Assembly (NCBI GenBank): GCA_002494725.1
Contig: DACG01000009.1
Span: forward strand, 1 to 24,430
DNA length: 24,430 nucleotides
Origin: Geoglobus sp. UBA235
GTDB taxonomy: Archaea > Halobacteriota > Archaeoglobi > Archaeoglobales > Archaeoglobaceae
Reading direction: 5' to 3'
Of the stretch, positions 1 to 7,726 are shown piece by piece. The translations under genes and the position numbers were made by a program. Below the pieces are notes generated by a model, which searched no databases, had not been told where the DNA came from, and worked only from the letters and a program-made list of their open reading frames with translations. Position 1 is the stretch's first letter, and every line of letters begins with the position of its first letter.

Positions 1-809
1 TCGATGAACTTCTGGAGCATCTCGGGATCTGTGATTCTTATCTCAGCGTCAGTCTCTGTCTCCTTAACCTCAAGTGCAGCCTTAAGCACAACTATCTTTG
101 CCTCCTTCACCCTCTTTGGCATTCCCGGATGGACAACCTCCTTGTCAATCACAATGCCGTCAATGAGCTCTGTATCTTCAACTCCTCCTCCCTGCCTCTT
201 TTCGATCTTTATGTTGTCCTCATCTACCTCCCATTTACCATTTACCTGCTCTGCAACCTTCTTTACTGCCTGAACAACCAGGCTGCTCAGGTGCTGGATT
301 GCATATTCCGCGTGTTTTCCTGTAATGGCGGTTGCAGCAATTTTTCTCAGTGTCTCCTCATCCTCAGCTTCAACATCTATCGCTATGTTCTCGAGAACCT
401 CAACAGCCTTCTCTGCAGCAAGCCTGTAACCCTTGGCAATCACCGTTGGATGAATCTCGTTGTCAAGCAGTTCCTCAGCCCTCTTCAGCAACTCTCCAGC
501 AATGACAACTGCTGTTGTTGTTCCATCTCCAACCTCGTTCTCCTGAGTCTTTGCAACCTCAACAACCATCTTTGCTGCTGGATGCTCAACATCCATCTCC
601 TTGAGGATTGTAACTCCATCGTTTGTTATCACAACATCTCCAAGGCTGTCAACAAGCATCTTGTCCATTCCTCTTGGCCCAAGGGTTGTCTTGACAGCCT
701 CGGCAATTACCCTTGCGGCCATTATGTTGAGTCTCTGTGCATCTCTCCCAACAGTTCTCTGAGTTCCCTCCTTCAAAATCAACACGGGCTGTCCCTGCAG
801 CACCGCCAT
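1..809 (-). CDS. thsA: Thermosome (group II chaperonin) subunit, 5' part
   Basis: ATP-driven cytosolic protein-folding chamber; hetero- or homo-oligomeric double ring in archaea. Translating the minus strand from the ATG at 809 gives about 269 residues with no stop before the left edge, roughly half of a normal subunit of about 545 residues. It shows the group II N-terminus (LILKEGTQRTVGRDAQRLNI), the nucleotide-binding stretch TTLGPRGMDKML, VITNDGVTILKEM, and the ATPase motif GDGTTTAVV. The last readable residues lie in the apical domain. The start is supported by a strong Shine-Dalgarno (GGAGGTG) a few bases upstream and a TATA box about 45 bp upstream. Which paralogue (alpha or beta) this is cannot be decided here, so the symbol is approximate. 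Confidence 0.95.
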   Translation of the reverse strand, partial: MAVLQGQPVLILKEGTQRTVGRDAQRLNIMAARVIAEAVKTTLGPRGMDKMLVDSLGDVVITNDGVTILKEMDVEHPAAKMVVEVAKTQENEVGDGTTTAVVIAGELLKRAEELLDNEIHPTVIAKGYRLAAEKAVEVLENIAIDVEAEDEETLRKIAATAITGKHAEYAIQHLSSLVVQAVKKVAEQVNGKWEVDEDNIKIEKRQGGGVEDTELIDGIVIDKEVVHPGMPKRVKEAKIVVLKAALEVKETETDAEIRITDPEMLQKFI

Positions 810-991
810 CTCCACCCACCTCCCTTTTCTGTGATTAGTGGAATGGAACTTCTATATAAATATTTCGGTAAGAATTGATTATTGATTCTCCTTCGTAGTG
901 GCTGCTTCTGAGGGTCTGAACCTGTGAGGTTGACTTGTGCTGGCTCTATCTCGATAGCTGTTGCTGTTAGATCCAGCGTTACTTCTTGCAT
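779..991 (-). CDS. Doubtful small ORF upstream of the thermosome
   Basis: A 70-codon frame from the ATG at 991 begins MQEVTLDLTATAIEIEPAQV and ends inside the thermosome start region, so its tail overlaps that gene's promoter and first 10 codons. In its favour is a TATA-like box (minus strand TTTATATTTT, 1011-1021) about 25 bp upstream, which would give a leaderless mRNA. Against it, the second half is low-complexity and arginine/cysteine rich as expected of a shadow frame, and it adjoins the decayed virus-like sequence. It may be the 5' remnant of a gene lost with the neighbouring relic. Product unknown. Confidence 0.2.
   Translation of the reverse strand: MQEVTLDLTATAIEIEPAQVNLTGSDPQKQPLRRRINNQFLPKYLYRSSIPLITEKGGGWRWRCCRDSPC
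853..864 (-). promoter_or_regulatory. TATA/BRE promoter of the thermosome gene
   Basis: On the minus strand the sequence reads CCGAAATATTTATATAG, a purine-rich BRE followed by a good archaeal TATA box. Transcription would start near 830, giving a leader of about 20 nt that holds the GGAGGTG ribosome-binding site. I do not see the CTAAC-N5-GTTAG type palindrome described for the A. fulgidus heat-shock regulator. Confidence 0.7.
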
Positions 992-1048
992 GAATAAATT
1001 GGCTTTTGGGAAAATATAAAACAAAGTCTGGCCAGGAAACGTGGAAGG

Positions 1049-1459
1049 CTATAACTCCTCTTTCGCGTGATAATAAGCTGGCAGATAGTGTTCATCGTCG
1101 TTGAGATGAGCTTTCCTGACGATCTCGTCTGGCACCTCAATGGAAAAACCTGCTATTCACTCTTACGACTTTGACCTTAAAACTGCCATCGCTTATCCTG
1201 CCAAAAACTATTGCGATGTCGCCCTCTACCCTGGTATCGTACTCTGCCTCTTCAAGGGGCAATCCGGCCTCGTGCAGATCTTCCTCAAGGATATAACGTC
1301 TAACTGGCGATTCCGAGAAGCGTCTTCAACCTCTTATTTCGCCTGAACTTCTCAGCCAGATCGAATATCATCCTCTCTTTTGATCTTGTCTTTCCGAAGG
1401 GAATAGCTGCTGCATATCTTGCCACAGCATCGAGGTAAATTTCATCCAGAACTTTTTGT
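1049..1459 (-). pseudogene. Frameshifted remnant downstream of the MuF fragment
   Basis: Three minus-strand frames joined by apparent single-base shifts read as one protein-like tract. The first part starts at about 1452 (VLDEIYLDAVARYAAAIPFG) and ends at a stop at 1300-1302. The second (PVRRYILEEDLHEAGLPLEE, then GDIAIVFGRISDGSFKVKVV) ends at 1137-1139. The third (SIEVPDEIVRKAHLNDDEHY) ends at 1049-1051. The acidic/hydrophobic pattern continues across each break, so this is more likely a decayed gene than three chance ORFs. It follows the MuF segment through a five-A run at 1453-1457, so it may be the C-terminal part of the same gene or the next viral gene. I do not recognise the family. Confidence 0.5.
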
Positions 1460-1849
1460 TGCCCACTCCTGCTTCTCCTGCTCGTAAACCTCATGAGGGG
1501 TATGAAAGTGAGGATCGTCGAAGAATGGAATGGGACGACATCTGCAATTGGGCTCACCCATAACTTTCAAAGCGAGCTGCTCTTCTTGGCTACCGACTTC
1601 AAAGACTCTGCCATGAATGGCAAGATGGTGGGGACGAATTATTTCGTCAGCAACTGGACTCCACCTCCACTTTCTGACCCCTCCAGCTTTGTAGCCTTCT
1701 ATGCGGCCCAGAGCGTAGGCCTTCTTAACAGATGTTCTCGCAAGCATGTCAGCATATTTCTCTGTGGAGATCATTACGTTCCGCTTGATCTTTTCCTGAC
1801 GAGGCGAAGCTTTCCAGTTGGAGAAACTTCAACAATTTCTCGCTATTAG
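1442..1849 (-). pseudogene. Phage Mu F / SPP1 gp7-like head morphogenesis fragment
   Basis: The readable frame has the hallmarks of the C-terminal MuF domain of tailed-virus minor head proteins: an ARTSVKKAYALGRIEGYKAG helix, a tryptophan-containing turn (VRKWRWSP), then HLAIHGRVFEV and the closing EPNCRCRPIPF, matching the family pattern of His-x-Gly-x-Val followed by a Pro-Asn-Cys-Arg-Cys signature. Full-length MuF proteins are usually several hundred residues; here only about 120 remain. The 5' end is damaged: a GTG at 1849 begins a frame (VQANSEKLLKF) that must shift near 1820 to reach the MuF frame. The 3' end shifts in an A run at 1453-1457. No portal, terminase or capsid gene is nearby, so this is an isolated provirus relic. 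Confidence 0.6.
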
Positions 1850-2131
1850 CTTGCACTTTTTAACCCCTCTATGGGTCTGATTTTAATGAGATTGTGAGTA
1901 TTGAGGATATTGAAATCAATAAGGGCTTCCAATCGTGTCAAATTCTATTTTTAAATTTTCAGATAGAAATTTATTTTCCGTTATGAAATATGGTTGAAAA
2001 TACCAGCGTGACTCCATGAGAAACACTGAAATTTTTATTTAGAGTAATTAAGGGTTTTGAGATCTTCTACCATTCTGTTTTTCGTTAACTTCATATTCAA
2101 CAACCATCATCACACCCCAGGGTGATATTGC

Positions 2132-3787
2132 GTGAGCCTCAATCAATTTCAATCAGGCTTTAATGATCTGACACTCCTGAAAATTCTGGAAAGAGCCAGA
2201 AAACTGTTTGAAAAAAAGGAGATAGTCTCAAAAGAGGAAGATGGTAGCGTTTTCAGGTACACCTACAGCCAATTCTACAGAAGGGTGTGTCAGCTTGCAA
2301 ATGCCCTTGAGGAGCTTGGAATTGGTGAAGGTGACAGAGTTGGAACTCTTGCATGGAACACCCACAGGCATTTGGAGCTTTACTTTGCCCCGGCATGCAT
2401 GAATGCCGTTTATCATACAGTGAATCTCAGGCTCTCTCCAGAGCAGATCACCCACGTCATAAATCATGCTGAGGACAGGGTTCTCTTTCTGGACAGCGAT
2501 CAGATTCCCGTGGTTGAGAAAATTGCAGAGAAGCTGAATGTTGAGCATTTCGTGATCTTGGGCAAAGAAAAAGGCTATGATACATCCTTTGAGTCAATAG
2601 CCTATGAGGATCTGATTTCTGGTAAGCCAAAAACATACAACTGGCCGGAGATTGATGAAAACTCACCTGCAGGAATGGCATACACTTCAGGGACAACCGG
2701 AATGCCCAAAGGCGTGACATACACTCACAGAGGTCTTGTCCTCCACAGCATTGTAACGTCATTGCCCGATGCACTCAATCTCAGCGAGAAGAGGTGTGTT
2801 CTTCATATAGTACCCATGTTTCACGTCAACTCATGGGGAATTCCATTTGCTGCAACGATGGTTGGGGCGAAGCAGGTTTTTCCGGGACAGCATCCAAGGC
2901 CAGAGGATTATGTAAAGCTGATTCAGAGTGAAAAGGTTGACTTCACAGCCTGCGTTCCAACCGTCTGGATGATGATCTACAGCTTCCTGAAAGAAAATCC
3001 TGAGTATGACATAAGCAGCCTGAAAGAGGCTTTCACAGGTGGAAGTGCCCCACCAGCATCACTGCTCAGGGCATTCAGGGAGGAGTTTGGGGTTACAATC
3101 ATACACACCTATGGTCTTACAGAAACCACCCCAGTCCTCACAGTGAACAGACCAAAGAGCTACATGAGGCTTGAGGGCAATGAGCTCTACCAGCACTCAA
3201 GAAAACAGGGGTTGCTTTTACCGCTGCTTGAAATGAAAGTGGTACAGAAAAGAGATGGAAAGGAGATGGAGGTTGAATGGAATGGAAAAGAGATGGGGGA
3301 ACTATACGTCAAAGGCCCATGGGTTGTATCGGGATACCACAAAGACCCTGAAAAAACCTCAGAAAAATTCACTGAGGGATGGTTCAGAACAGAAGACATC
3401 GTTGTTGTGGATGAGGAAGGATATATCAAGATAGTTGACAGGGCAAAGGATCTGATAAAGAGCGGAGGAGAGTGGATTTCAAGTCAGGATCTGGAGAGTT
3501 ATTTGATGCTTCATCCTTCAGTCAGAGAGGCTGTTGTTGTTGGGATAGAGCATCCAAAATGGCAGGAAAGGCCGATTGCATTTGTTGTTCTGGAGAATGC
3601 AGGTGAGAATGAAACGATAAAGGGGGAACTGATGAATCATTTGAGAGAGAGATTTCCGAAGTGGTGGCTTCCTGATGAGATAATCTTTGTGGATGAGATT
3701 CCAAAGACAAGCGTTGGGAAGTTTGATAAGAAGGTGCTCAGGGAGAAATACAGAAACTTTTTTGTAAAATCAGGGAAAAATGGTTAA
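2132..3787 (+). CDS. AMP-forming acyl-CoA ligase (medium/long-chain type)
   Basis: Activates a carboxylic acid to its acyl-adenylate and then the CoA thioester, feeding beta-oxidation or aromatic/fatty acid use in the cytoplasm. The 551-residue product has every ANL-superfamily signature: the P-loop YTSGTTGMPKG (184-194), YGLTETTPV (327-335), GWFRTED (416-422), the hinge DRAKDLIKSGGEWIS (436-450) and the C-terminal catalytic lysine in KTSVGKFDKK (K530). Overall it resembles the AlkK/FadD-like medium-chain group rather than acetyl-CoA synthetase; the exact substrate cannot be read. It starts with GTG, preceded by GGGTGAT. The 280 bp upstream hold only AT-rich sequence with several possible TATA boxes. 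Archaeoglobales typically carry many paralogues. Confidence 0.92.
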   Translation: MSLNQFQSGFNDLTLLKILERARKLFEKKEIVSKEEDGSVFRYTYSQFYRRVCQLANALEELGIGEGDRVGTLAWNTHRHLELYFAPACMNAVYHTVNLRLSPEQITHVINHAEDRVLFLDSDQIPVVEKIAEKLNVEHFVILGKEKGYDTSFESIAYEDLISGKPKTYNWPEIDENSPAGMAYTSGTTGMPKGVTYTHRGLVLHSIVTSLPDALNLSEKRCVLHIVPMFHVNSWGIPFAATMVGAKQVFPGQHPRPEDYVKLIQSEKVDFTACVPTVWMMIYSFLKENPEYDISSLKEAFTGGSAPPASLLRAFREEFGVTIIHTYGLTETTPVLTVNRPKSYMRLEGNELYQHSRKQGLLLPLLEMKVVQKRDGKEMEVEWNGKEMGELYVKGPWVVSGYHKDPEKTSEKFTEGWFRTEDIVVVDEEGYIKIVDRAKDLIKSGGEWISSQDLESYLMLHPSVREAVVVGIEHPKWQERPIAFVVLENAGENETIKGELMNHLRERFPKWWLPDEIIFVDEIPKTSVGKFDKKVLREKYRNFFVKSGKNG

Positions 3788-4166
3788 ATTATATCATAAA
3801 CAGATCTCACATCCACAACTTTTTCTGCCTTTGTTCTGAGTTTCTTGTCCTCGGTAACAAGAGGTATCCCATTATCGATGGCAAGCTGAAGATAGGAGGC
3901 ATCATAATACGTGATATTTAGCCTTGAAGAGAGGTTGAATACGCTGGTCCAACCGGAGATCTAACATTCATCAGCTCTATAGCCTTTATAACCGTGTTCA
4001 TAAGTTTTTCTGCTTCACCAAGTTGAACTGAATCATTCAGGGGAAATTTTTTCCACAGAGCATTGCTAAGCTCGTATTTGGCAAGTTCGCAAGTTGTGTT
4101 TCCTCTTGAAACATCAGGTCTCATCTTTTTTATTACCACAAATATGGAGCTTGCATCAAATATCAT
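3784..4166 (-). pseudogene. vapC: VapC-type PIN toxin, frameshifted
   Basis: PIN-domain toxins are Mg-dependent ribonucleases that cut tRNA or rRNA. The N-terminal frame starts MIFDASSIFVVIKK (first conserved Asp) and continues through LAKYELSNALWKKF (conserved Glu) to IELMNV near 3970, where it runs into a non-PIN tail. The rest of the domain lies in another frame: LNITYYDASYLQLAIDNGIP, then LVTEDKKL, which carries the last two acidic residues, ending at 3784-3786. One base gained or lost near 3960 would restore a normal protein of about 125 residues. ATG at 4166 overlaps the antitoxin stop by ATGA, as usual in vapBC. The 3' end overlaps the acyl-CoA ligase stop by 4 bp. A sequencing error is the alternative. 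Confidence 0.75.
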
Positions 4167-4380
4167 GCTTCTCTATCTCCCCTTGTATTCTCCACAATTC
4201 TGTCTTCCGATATGGTGCTGAGAACGTTTTCAATTTCTTTGAGGGATTTTCTAATTCCATCTATCTCCAGATACTCCACTGTCTTTAAAATAGCTTCTTT
4301 TGCTATTTTTCCTGGTTTTACACCACTTTTTTCAAGTTTTTCTTTGACTTCATATGACACCTTTACCGAAATAGTAGCAT
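4163..4380 (-). pseudogene. vapB: VapB-type antitoxin, start codon out of frame
   Basis: The open frame reads TISVKVSYEVKEKLEK, GVKPGKIAKEAI and IRKSLKEIENVLS, a ribbon-helix-helix-type N-terminus and helical toxin-binding tail typical of archaeal VapB. The only ATG at the expected place is at 4380, where the sequence is ATG-CTACTATTTCG and the frame stops after five codons. Restoring one base (ATGGCTACTATTTCG) would give the classical MATISVKV start. A TATA box sits about 25 bp upstream of that ATG, as for a leaderless message. If the gene still works it must begin at the GTG at 4360 (65 codons), which lacks a ribosome-binding site and would lose the first beta strand. Divergent from queC. 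Confidence 0.65.
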
Positions 4381-4395
4381 ATCTTGTTTACATAC

Positions 4396-4408
4396 ATATT
4401 TATAATAA
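4396..4408 (-). promoter_or_regulatory. TATA box for vapBC
   Basis: The minus strand reads AATTATTATAAATATG. It lies about 25 bp upstream of the ATG at 4380 and argues that this ATG was the original antitoxin start. Confidence 0.5.
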
Positions 4409-4484
4409 TTACATAGAATATTTATCTGTGATTATCCACCAAGGAATCTATTCAAAATCCAAAAACCACAGCATCTGAAGAAAA

Positions 4485-4493
4485 TGTATTTAA
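4485..4493 (+). promoter_or_regulatory. TATA box for the queCED operon
   Basis: TGTATTTAAC lies about 27 bp before the queC ATG, so transcription would begin at or just before the start codon. No other promoter is needed for queE and queD, which overlap the preceding genes. Confidence 0.5.
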
Positions 4494-4515
4494 CAACGCT
4501 GTAGATGGGAAGGAT

Positions 4516-5247
4516 ATGAAAGCTGTCCTGATACTGAGCGGTGGAATAGACAGCTCCACCCTGCTGTATTATCTGCTTGATGAGGGTTATGATGTTCACG
4601 CTCTCACATTCTATTACGGGCAGAAGCACTCAAAGGAGATTGAGCATTCGAAATTGATTGCTGAGGAGGCGAAAAGCAGAGGGAATGTTGAGCACAGGGT
4701 TGCTGACATCTCATCCATACATGATCTCATTTCTTCCGGAGCTCTGACTGGAAAGGAGAGCGTTCCGAAGGCATTTTACAGTGAAGAAGTGCAGAAAAGA
4801 ACCATAGTGCCCAACAGGAACATGATAATGCTGTCCATAGCTGCTGGCTATGCTGTGAAAATTGGAGCTAAGGAAGTCTACTATGCCGCTCACAAAAGCG
4901 ATTACAGCATCTACCCTGACTGCAGAAAGGAGTTTGTCAAGGCTTTTGATGCTGCGGTTTATCTTGCCAACCTCTGGACTCCTGTTGAAATAAAAGCGCC
5001 TTTTGTTGAGATGACAAAGGATGAGATTGTTAAGCTGGGCCTCAGGCTTGAGGTCCCGTATGAGCTGACTTGGAGCTGTTATGAGGGGAATGAGAGACCA
5101 TGCCTCTCATGCGGAACCTGTCTTGAAAGGACAGAAGCTTTTCTGATAAACAATGCAAGAGATCCGATGCTTAGTGATGAGGAGTGGGAGAGAGCGATTG
5201 AGATTTACAGAAAAATGAAAGAAGAACATGAAAGCCAGAATAAGTGA
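4516..5247 (+). CDS. queC: 7-cyano-7-deazaguanine synthase (preQ0 synthase)
   Basis: Converts 7-carboxy-7-deazaguanine, ATP and ammonia to preQ0, the precursor that archaeal tRNA-guanine transglycosylase inserts at tRNA position 15 for archaeosine. The 243-residue product opens with the PP-loop ATPase motif LILSGGIDSSTLLYYL, contains VPNRNMIMLSIAAGYA, and ends with the zinc-binding cysteines in CYEGNERPCLSCGTC. Length and domain order match the QueC/ExsB family. It is the first gene of a three-gene operon; its last 20 bp overlap queE. The start at 4516 follows GGGAAGGAT and a TATA box at suitable distance. Confidence 0.96.
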   Translation: MKAVLILSGGIDSSTLLYYLLDEGYDVHALTFYYGQKHSKEIEHSKLIAEEAKSRGNVEHRVADISSIHDLISSGALTGKESVPKAFYSEEVQKRTIVPNRNMIMLSIAAGYAVKIGAKEVYYAAHKSDYSIYPDCRKEFVKAFDAAVYLANLWTPVEIKAPFVEMTKDEIVKLGLRLEVPYELTWSCYEGNERPCLSCGTCLERTEAFLINNARDPMLSDEEWERAIEIYRKMKEEHESQNK

Positions 5248-5905
5248 GATTTTTTATTCAGTCCAGGGAGAGGGAATATTCTGTGGGGTGAGGCAGCTTT
5301 TCATAAGGTTCTCAGGATGCAATCTCAACTGCTGGTATTGCGATACAGAATACAGCGAGAGGTGCATTGACCACACAGGCAACAGGGAACTTGAGAACCC
5401 TGTGGATCTGGGGTACATTCAGAGGGTTATAGATACATCAGAGAGGATTCATTCAGTCTCCTTCACAGGTGGAGAACCCTTGCTTTACGCCGAGTTCATC
5501 TCACAGCTTGAAAAGACGAGAGTTTTCTATCTTGAATCAAACATGACCCTGCCAGAGAAGGCAAAGCTCGTAAGGAATTTTGACATAGTGGCAGGTGATT
5601 TGAAGATAAGAGAGGCGGTAAGGGAAAATTTCGATGAGATCTATGAGAGGACTGTTAAAACCTACAGAATCCTGAAAAATTCCCGAAAAAGGCTCACCTT
5701 CTCAAAAATCGTTCTACCTGAAAAATTTGATGAGGATGTGGTTGTATCGTGTGCCATGGGGATAATGGACTATGTCAGATGCTTTGTCCTTCAGCCAGTT
5801 TTTGGGTCGGATGTCCAAAACATTTTAAAACTGCAGGAAAAGATGCTTGAATTCAAAGACACGAGGGTTATACCCCAAACTCACAAGTACATGGGGGTGA
5901 GATGA
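5228..5905 (+). CDS. queE: 7-carboxy-7-deazaguanine synthase, radical SAM
   Basis: Radical SAM enzyme that rearranges 6-carboxytetrahydropterin to 7-carboxy-7-deazaguanine, the step between QueD and QueC. The 225-residue product begins IFYSVQGEGIFCGVRQLFIR, typical of QueE, then has the cluster-binding motif CNLNCWYC (C-x3-C-x2-C) and the SAM-binding GGEPLL. Translation starts at the ATG at 5228, inside queC, so the genes are probably translationally coupled; only a weak GAAGA precedes it. The stop overlaps the queD start (ATGA). Confidence 0.95.
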   Translation: MKARISEIFYSVQGEGIFCGVRQLFIRFSGCNLNCWYCDTEYSERCIDHTGNRELENPVDLGYIQRVIDTSERIHSVSFTGGEPLLYAEFISQLEKTRVFYLESNMTLPEKAKLVRNFDIVAGDLKIREAVRENFDEIYERTVKTYRILKNSRKRLTFSKIVLPEKFDEDVVVSCAMGIMDYVRCFVLQPVFGSDVQNILKLQEKMLEFKDTRVIPQTHKYMGVR

Positions 5906-6240
5906 TGAGAATAGGAGTTTCAGAGAGGTTCAGCTCAGCCCATGCAATACCCGGACATGAGAAGTGCGGAAGGATACATGGCCACAACTTCAAGGTTGAA
6001 ATAGAGATAGAGGGAGAAATGATGGAGAATGGAATGGTGATGGACTTCTTTGATCTCAAAAGGCATCTGAGAGAGGTTCTGGAAGACTTCGATCACAGGC
6101 TACTTAATGAGATAATCGAGGTTCCAACATCCGAAAACATATGCTTGGAGATAATGAAAAGGCTTGAAGAAAGGGGTATTAACATAGTCAGAATCAGAGT
6201 TTATGAAAATGACGACAAGTGGGCAGAGATAAGAAAATAA
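5902..6240 (+). CDS. queD: 6-carboxytetrahydropterin synthase
   Basis: Makes 6-carboxytetrahydropterin from 7,8-dihydroneopterin triphosphate in preQ0 synthesis; belongs to the PTPS fold family. The 112-residue product shows the zinc histidines in RFSSAHAI and RIHGHNF, the nucleophilic Cys in KCGRIHGH, FDHRLLNE and PTSENICLEI, and a terminal Glu in VYENDDKWAEI. Length is normal. ATG at 5902 overlaps the queE stop, with a strong GGGGGTGAG just upstream. A GTP cyclohydrolase, which would complete the pathway, is not in the window. The gene converges on the cytochrome gene with 16 bp between stops. Confidence 0.94.
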   Translation: MMRIGVSERFSSAHAIPGHEKCGRIHGHNFKVEIEIEGEMMENGMVMDFFDLKRHLREVLEDFDHRLLNEIIEVPTSENICLEIMKRLEERGINIVRIRVYENDDKWAEIRK

Positions 6241-6252
6241 AAAATAAAAAGC
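6233..6252 (-). terminator. T-rich terminator of the cytochrome gene
   Basis: Past the cytochrome stop the minus strand reads CTTTTTATTTTTTATTTTC, a run of T tracts typical of archaeal termination. It lies over the last codons of the convergent queD gene. Confidence 0.5.
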
Positions 6253-6256
6253 CGGA

Positions 6257-7594
6257 TCACAGTTTTCTGGATCTTCTCAGAATTGCCGCTATCCCAGCTC
6301 CTGCAATTACTGCAATCAGTTCAAACCCCGGTGTTGATTTGGTCTCCTCTTTTTCAGCTTTTGGAGTTTCTGTTTTTACCGGCTCTTTCACTCCATTATC
6401 GTTTGCCTTCTCCTGCTTGAGCTTCTCAGCCTCATATTTTATCTTTATCAGCGATGACTTCAGTGGAGCCCATCCGTACCAGAAGCTGTAGTCGGGGTTC
6501 ATGTGGAATGCTCCCTGAAATGTCCTCATTCTGTACTCCAAAAACATCAGGTAAAGTTCCTCCTCGATTGGGGTCTTCACCTCGTAGAACTGAAGAAGAT
6601 CAGGGGCATACTTCCATCCTTCTGGTTTTTCAAGAATTCCAAGATCATATAATTCCCTGACAGTTCTTATTGCCTCTGCAAAAACCTTGTCTGCCTCCCT
6701 TATCATCCTGTCTCCTGCTTCAAGCTGTTCCCTTGCAAAGTTCTCCGAATGGCACTCGCTGCATATTTCAATCATCTTTTCCCTTTCAGCCTGCCACTCT
6801 TCCTTGCTCAGTCTTGCCACTTTTCCGGCTTTAACTACCTCAAATCTCTCTGTGGGATTTCCATTTTCATCCAGAACCCCAAGGGCCTGCAGAATTGTAA
6901 CCCGATCCTTCCACCACTCCTCATCATCTTCAGGCACTCTCAAGGCCAGAAAACCCCATGATGTCATCACCCTGTGGTTCCCCTGAGGCATGTGACACGT
7001 CTGGCATTTTGGAGCTCTTCCCGTATCTCCCTCAATTCTGTAAATCACTCCGTGCTTTGATGTGCTCCACATCTCATACTGGGGGTGATCAAAACCCATG
7101 TGACAGGGCAGACAGGCTTCAGGTTTTCTCGCCTCCTCCTTGCTGAACTTGTGTCTGGTATGGCAGGAATCGCATGCAGCGGCACCGTATCTGTATTCTC
7201 CCTTATCCTCTATTATTCCGATCTTGTGACAACCGCTGCACCCCTTGAACCCCTCGAGATCTCTCTGAGGGTTTGGAACATGCTGTAATGCAGGCATTGC
7301 CTTCATCGCTATCCAAGCATAGTAATGCTTCCCGCTTGCATACTGCTCGTACTGTCTTGAATGGCAGCCCCTGCATGTGTCTGGGGTTGGCATTTTTGCC
7401 TTCTGCCAGTCATCATACCCCCTGTGCTCTGTCCCGTGACAGGTCCCACAGCTGAAGTGCTTGCTCATGTTTCCCGAAAGCCACTGCTCTACTATGCCCG
7501 GGGTTTCTATTCTGTGGCAGTTGATGCACTGATCAGCAGCAGCAGTGCTCACAACAGCAACCAGAGCCAAGGCTGCAATCAAAAACCATCTCAT
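6257..7594 (-). CDS. Octaheme HAO-like cytochrome c with PGF-CTERM anchor
   Basis: Secreted eight-heme cytochrome of the hydroxylamine oxidoreductase-like class, likely acting on hydroxylamine, nitrite or another nitrogen oxide, or as an electron conduit. A signal peptide ends near AAA at 18-20. Eight CxxCH motifs start at about residues 23, 49, 74, 119, 141, 161, 197 and 278; none is CxxCK, unlike NrfA or ONR. The motif MGFDHPQYEMWSTSKHG (D169-H170) matches the Asp-His active-site pair of HAO relatives. NPDYSFWYGWAPL (366-378) is a C-terminal conserved patch. The end is a charged, Thr-rich linker and a tripartite PGF-CTERM signal (TPGFELIAVIAGAG then RRSRK), indicating archaeosortase processing and lipid anchoring. 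The ATG follows GGTGAG. It lies 132 bp downstream of glnK on the same strand. Whether the HAO crosslinking tyrosine is present needs alignment. Confidence 0.88.
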   Translation of the reverse strand: MRWFLIAALALVAVVSTAAADQCINCHRIETPGIVEQWLSGNMSKHFSCGTCHGTEHRGYDDWQKAKMPTPDTCRGCHSRQYEQYASGKHYYAWIAMKAMPALQHVPNPQRDLEGFKGCSGCHKIGIIEDKGEYRYGAAACDSCHTRHKFSKEEARKPEACLPCHMGFDHPQYEMWSTSKHGVIYRIEGDTGRAPKCQTCHMPQGNHRVMTSWGFLALRVPEDDEEWWKDRVTILQALGVLDENGNPTERFEVVKAGKVARLSKEEWQAEREKMIEICSECHSENFAREQLEAGDRMIREADKVFAEAIRTVRELYDLGILEKPEGWKYAPDLLQFYEVKTPIEEELYLMFLEYRMRTFQGAFHMNPDYSFWYGWAPLKSSLIKIKYEAEKLKQEKANDNGVKEPVKTETPKAEKEETKSTPGFELIAVIAGAGIAAILRRSRKL

Positions 7595-7624
7595 GCTTTC
7601 TCACCAAAATAAAATGCTGACGAA

Positions 7625-7640
7625 TAAGTAAAAAAATTTA
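7625..7640 (-). promoter_or_regulatory. Possible promoter of the cytochrome gene
   Basis: The minus strand reads GGGTAAATTTTTTTACTTA, an AT-rich TATA-like element about 35-45 bp before the ATG. Together with the T-rich tract after glnK it suggests the cytochrome has its own transcript. Confidence 0.4.
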
Positions 7641-7670
7641 CCCGAAGTTCTTAGGGAAATCTGTTTTTAC

Positions 7671-7689
7671 ATCAAAAATAAAAAATTTG
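7671..7689 (-). terminator. T-rich terminator after glnK
   Basis: The minus strand reads CAAATTTTTTATTTTTGATG about 40 bp past the glnK stop, a good archaeal poly-T termination site. Confidence 0.5.
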
Positions 7690-7726
7690 AGCTTTTGCTG
7701 TGTATTCATAGTTCTCTCAGACCATC

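Noticed and set aside
129..878. Long plus-strand ORF of 249 codons at the left end
   Set aside because: It is the antisense of the thermosome gene; the translation is Leu/Asn/Cys-rich low-complexity and has no family features.
1140..1849. Plus-strand ORFs over the virus-like relic
   Set aside because: The minus strand carries the recognisable MuF motifs; the plus frames are shadows.
1850..2131. AT-rich stretch checked for CRISPR repeats, tRNA or small genes
   Set aside because: No repeats with regular spacing, no tRNA arms, no ORF with a ribosome-binding site; only possible TATA elements for the acyl-CoA ligase.
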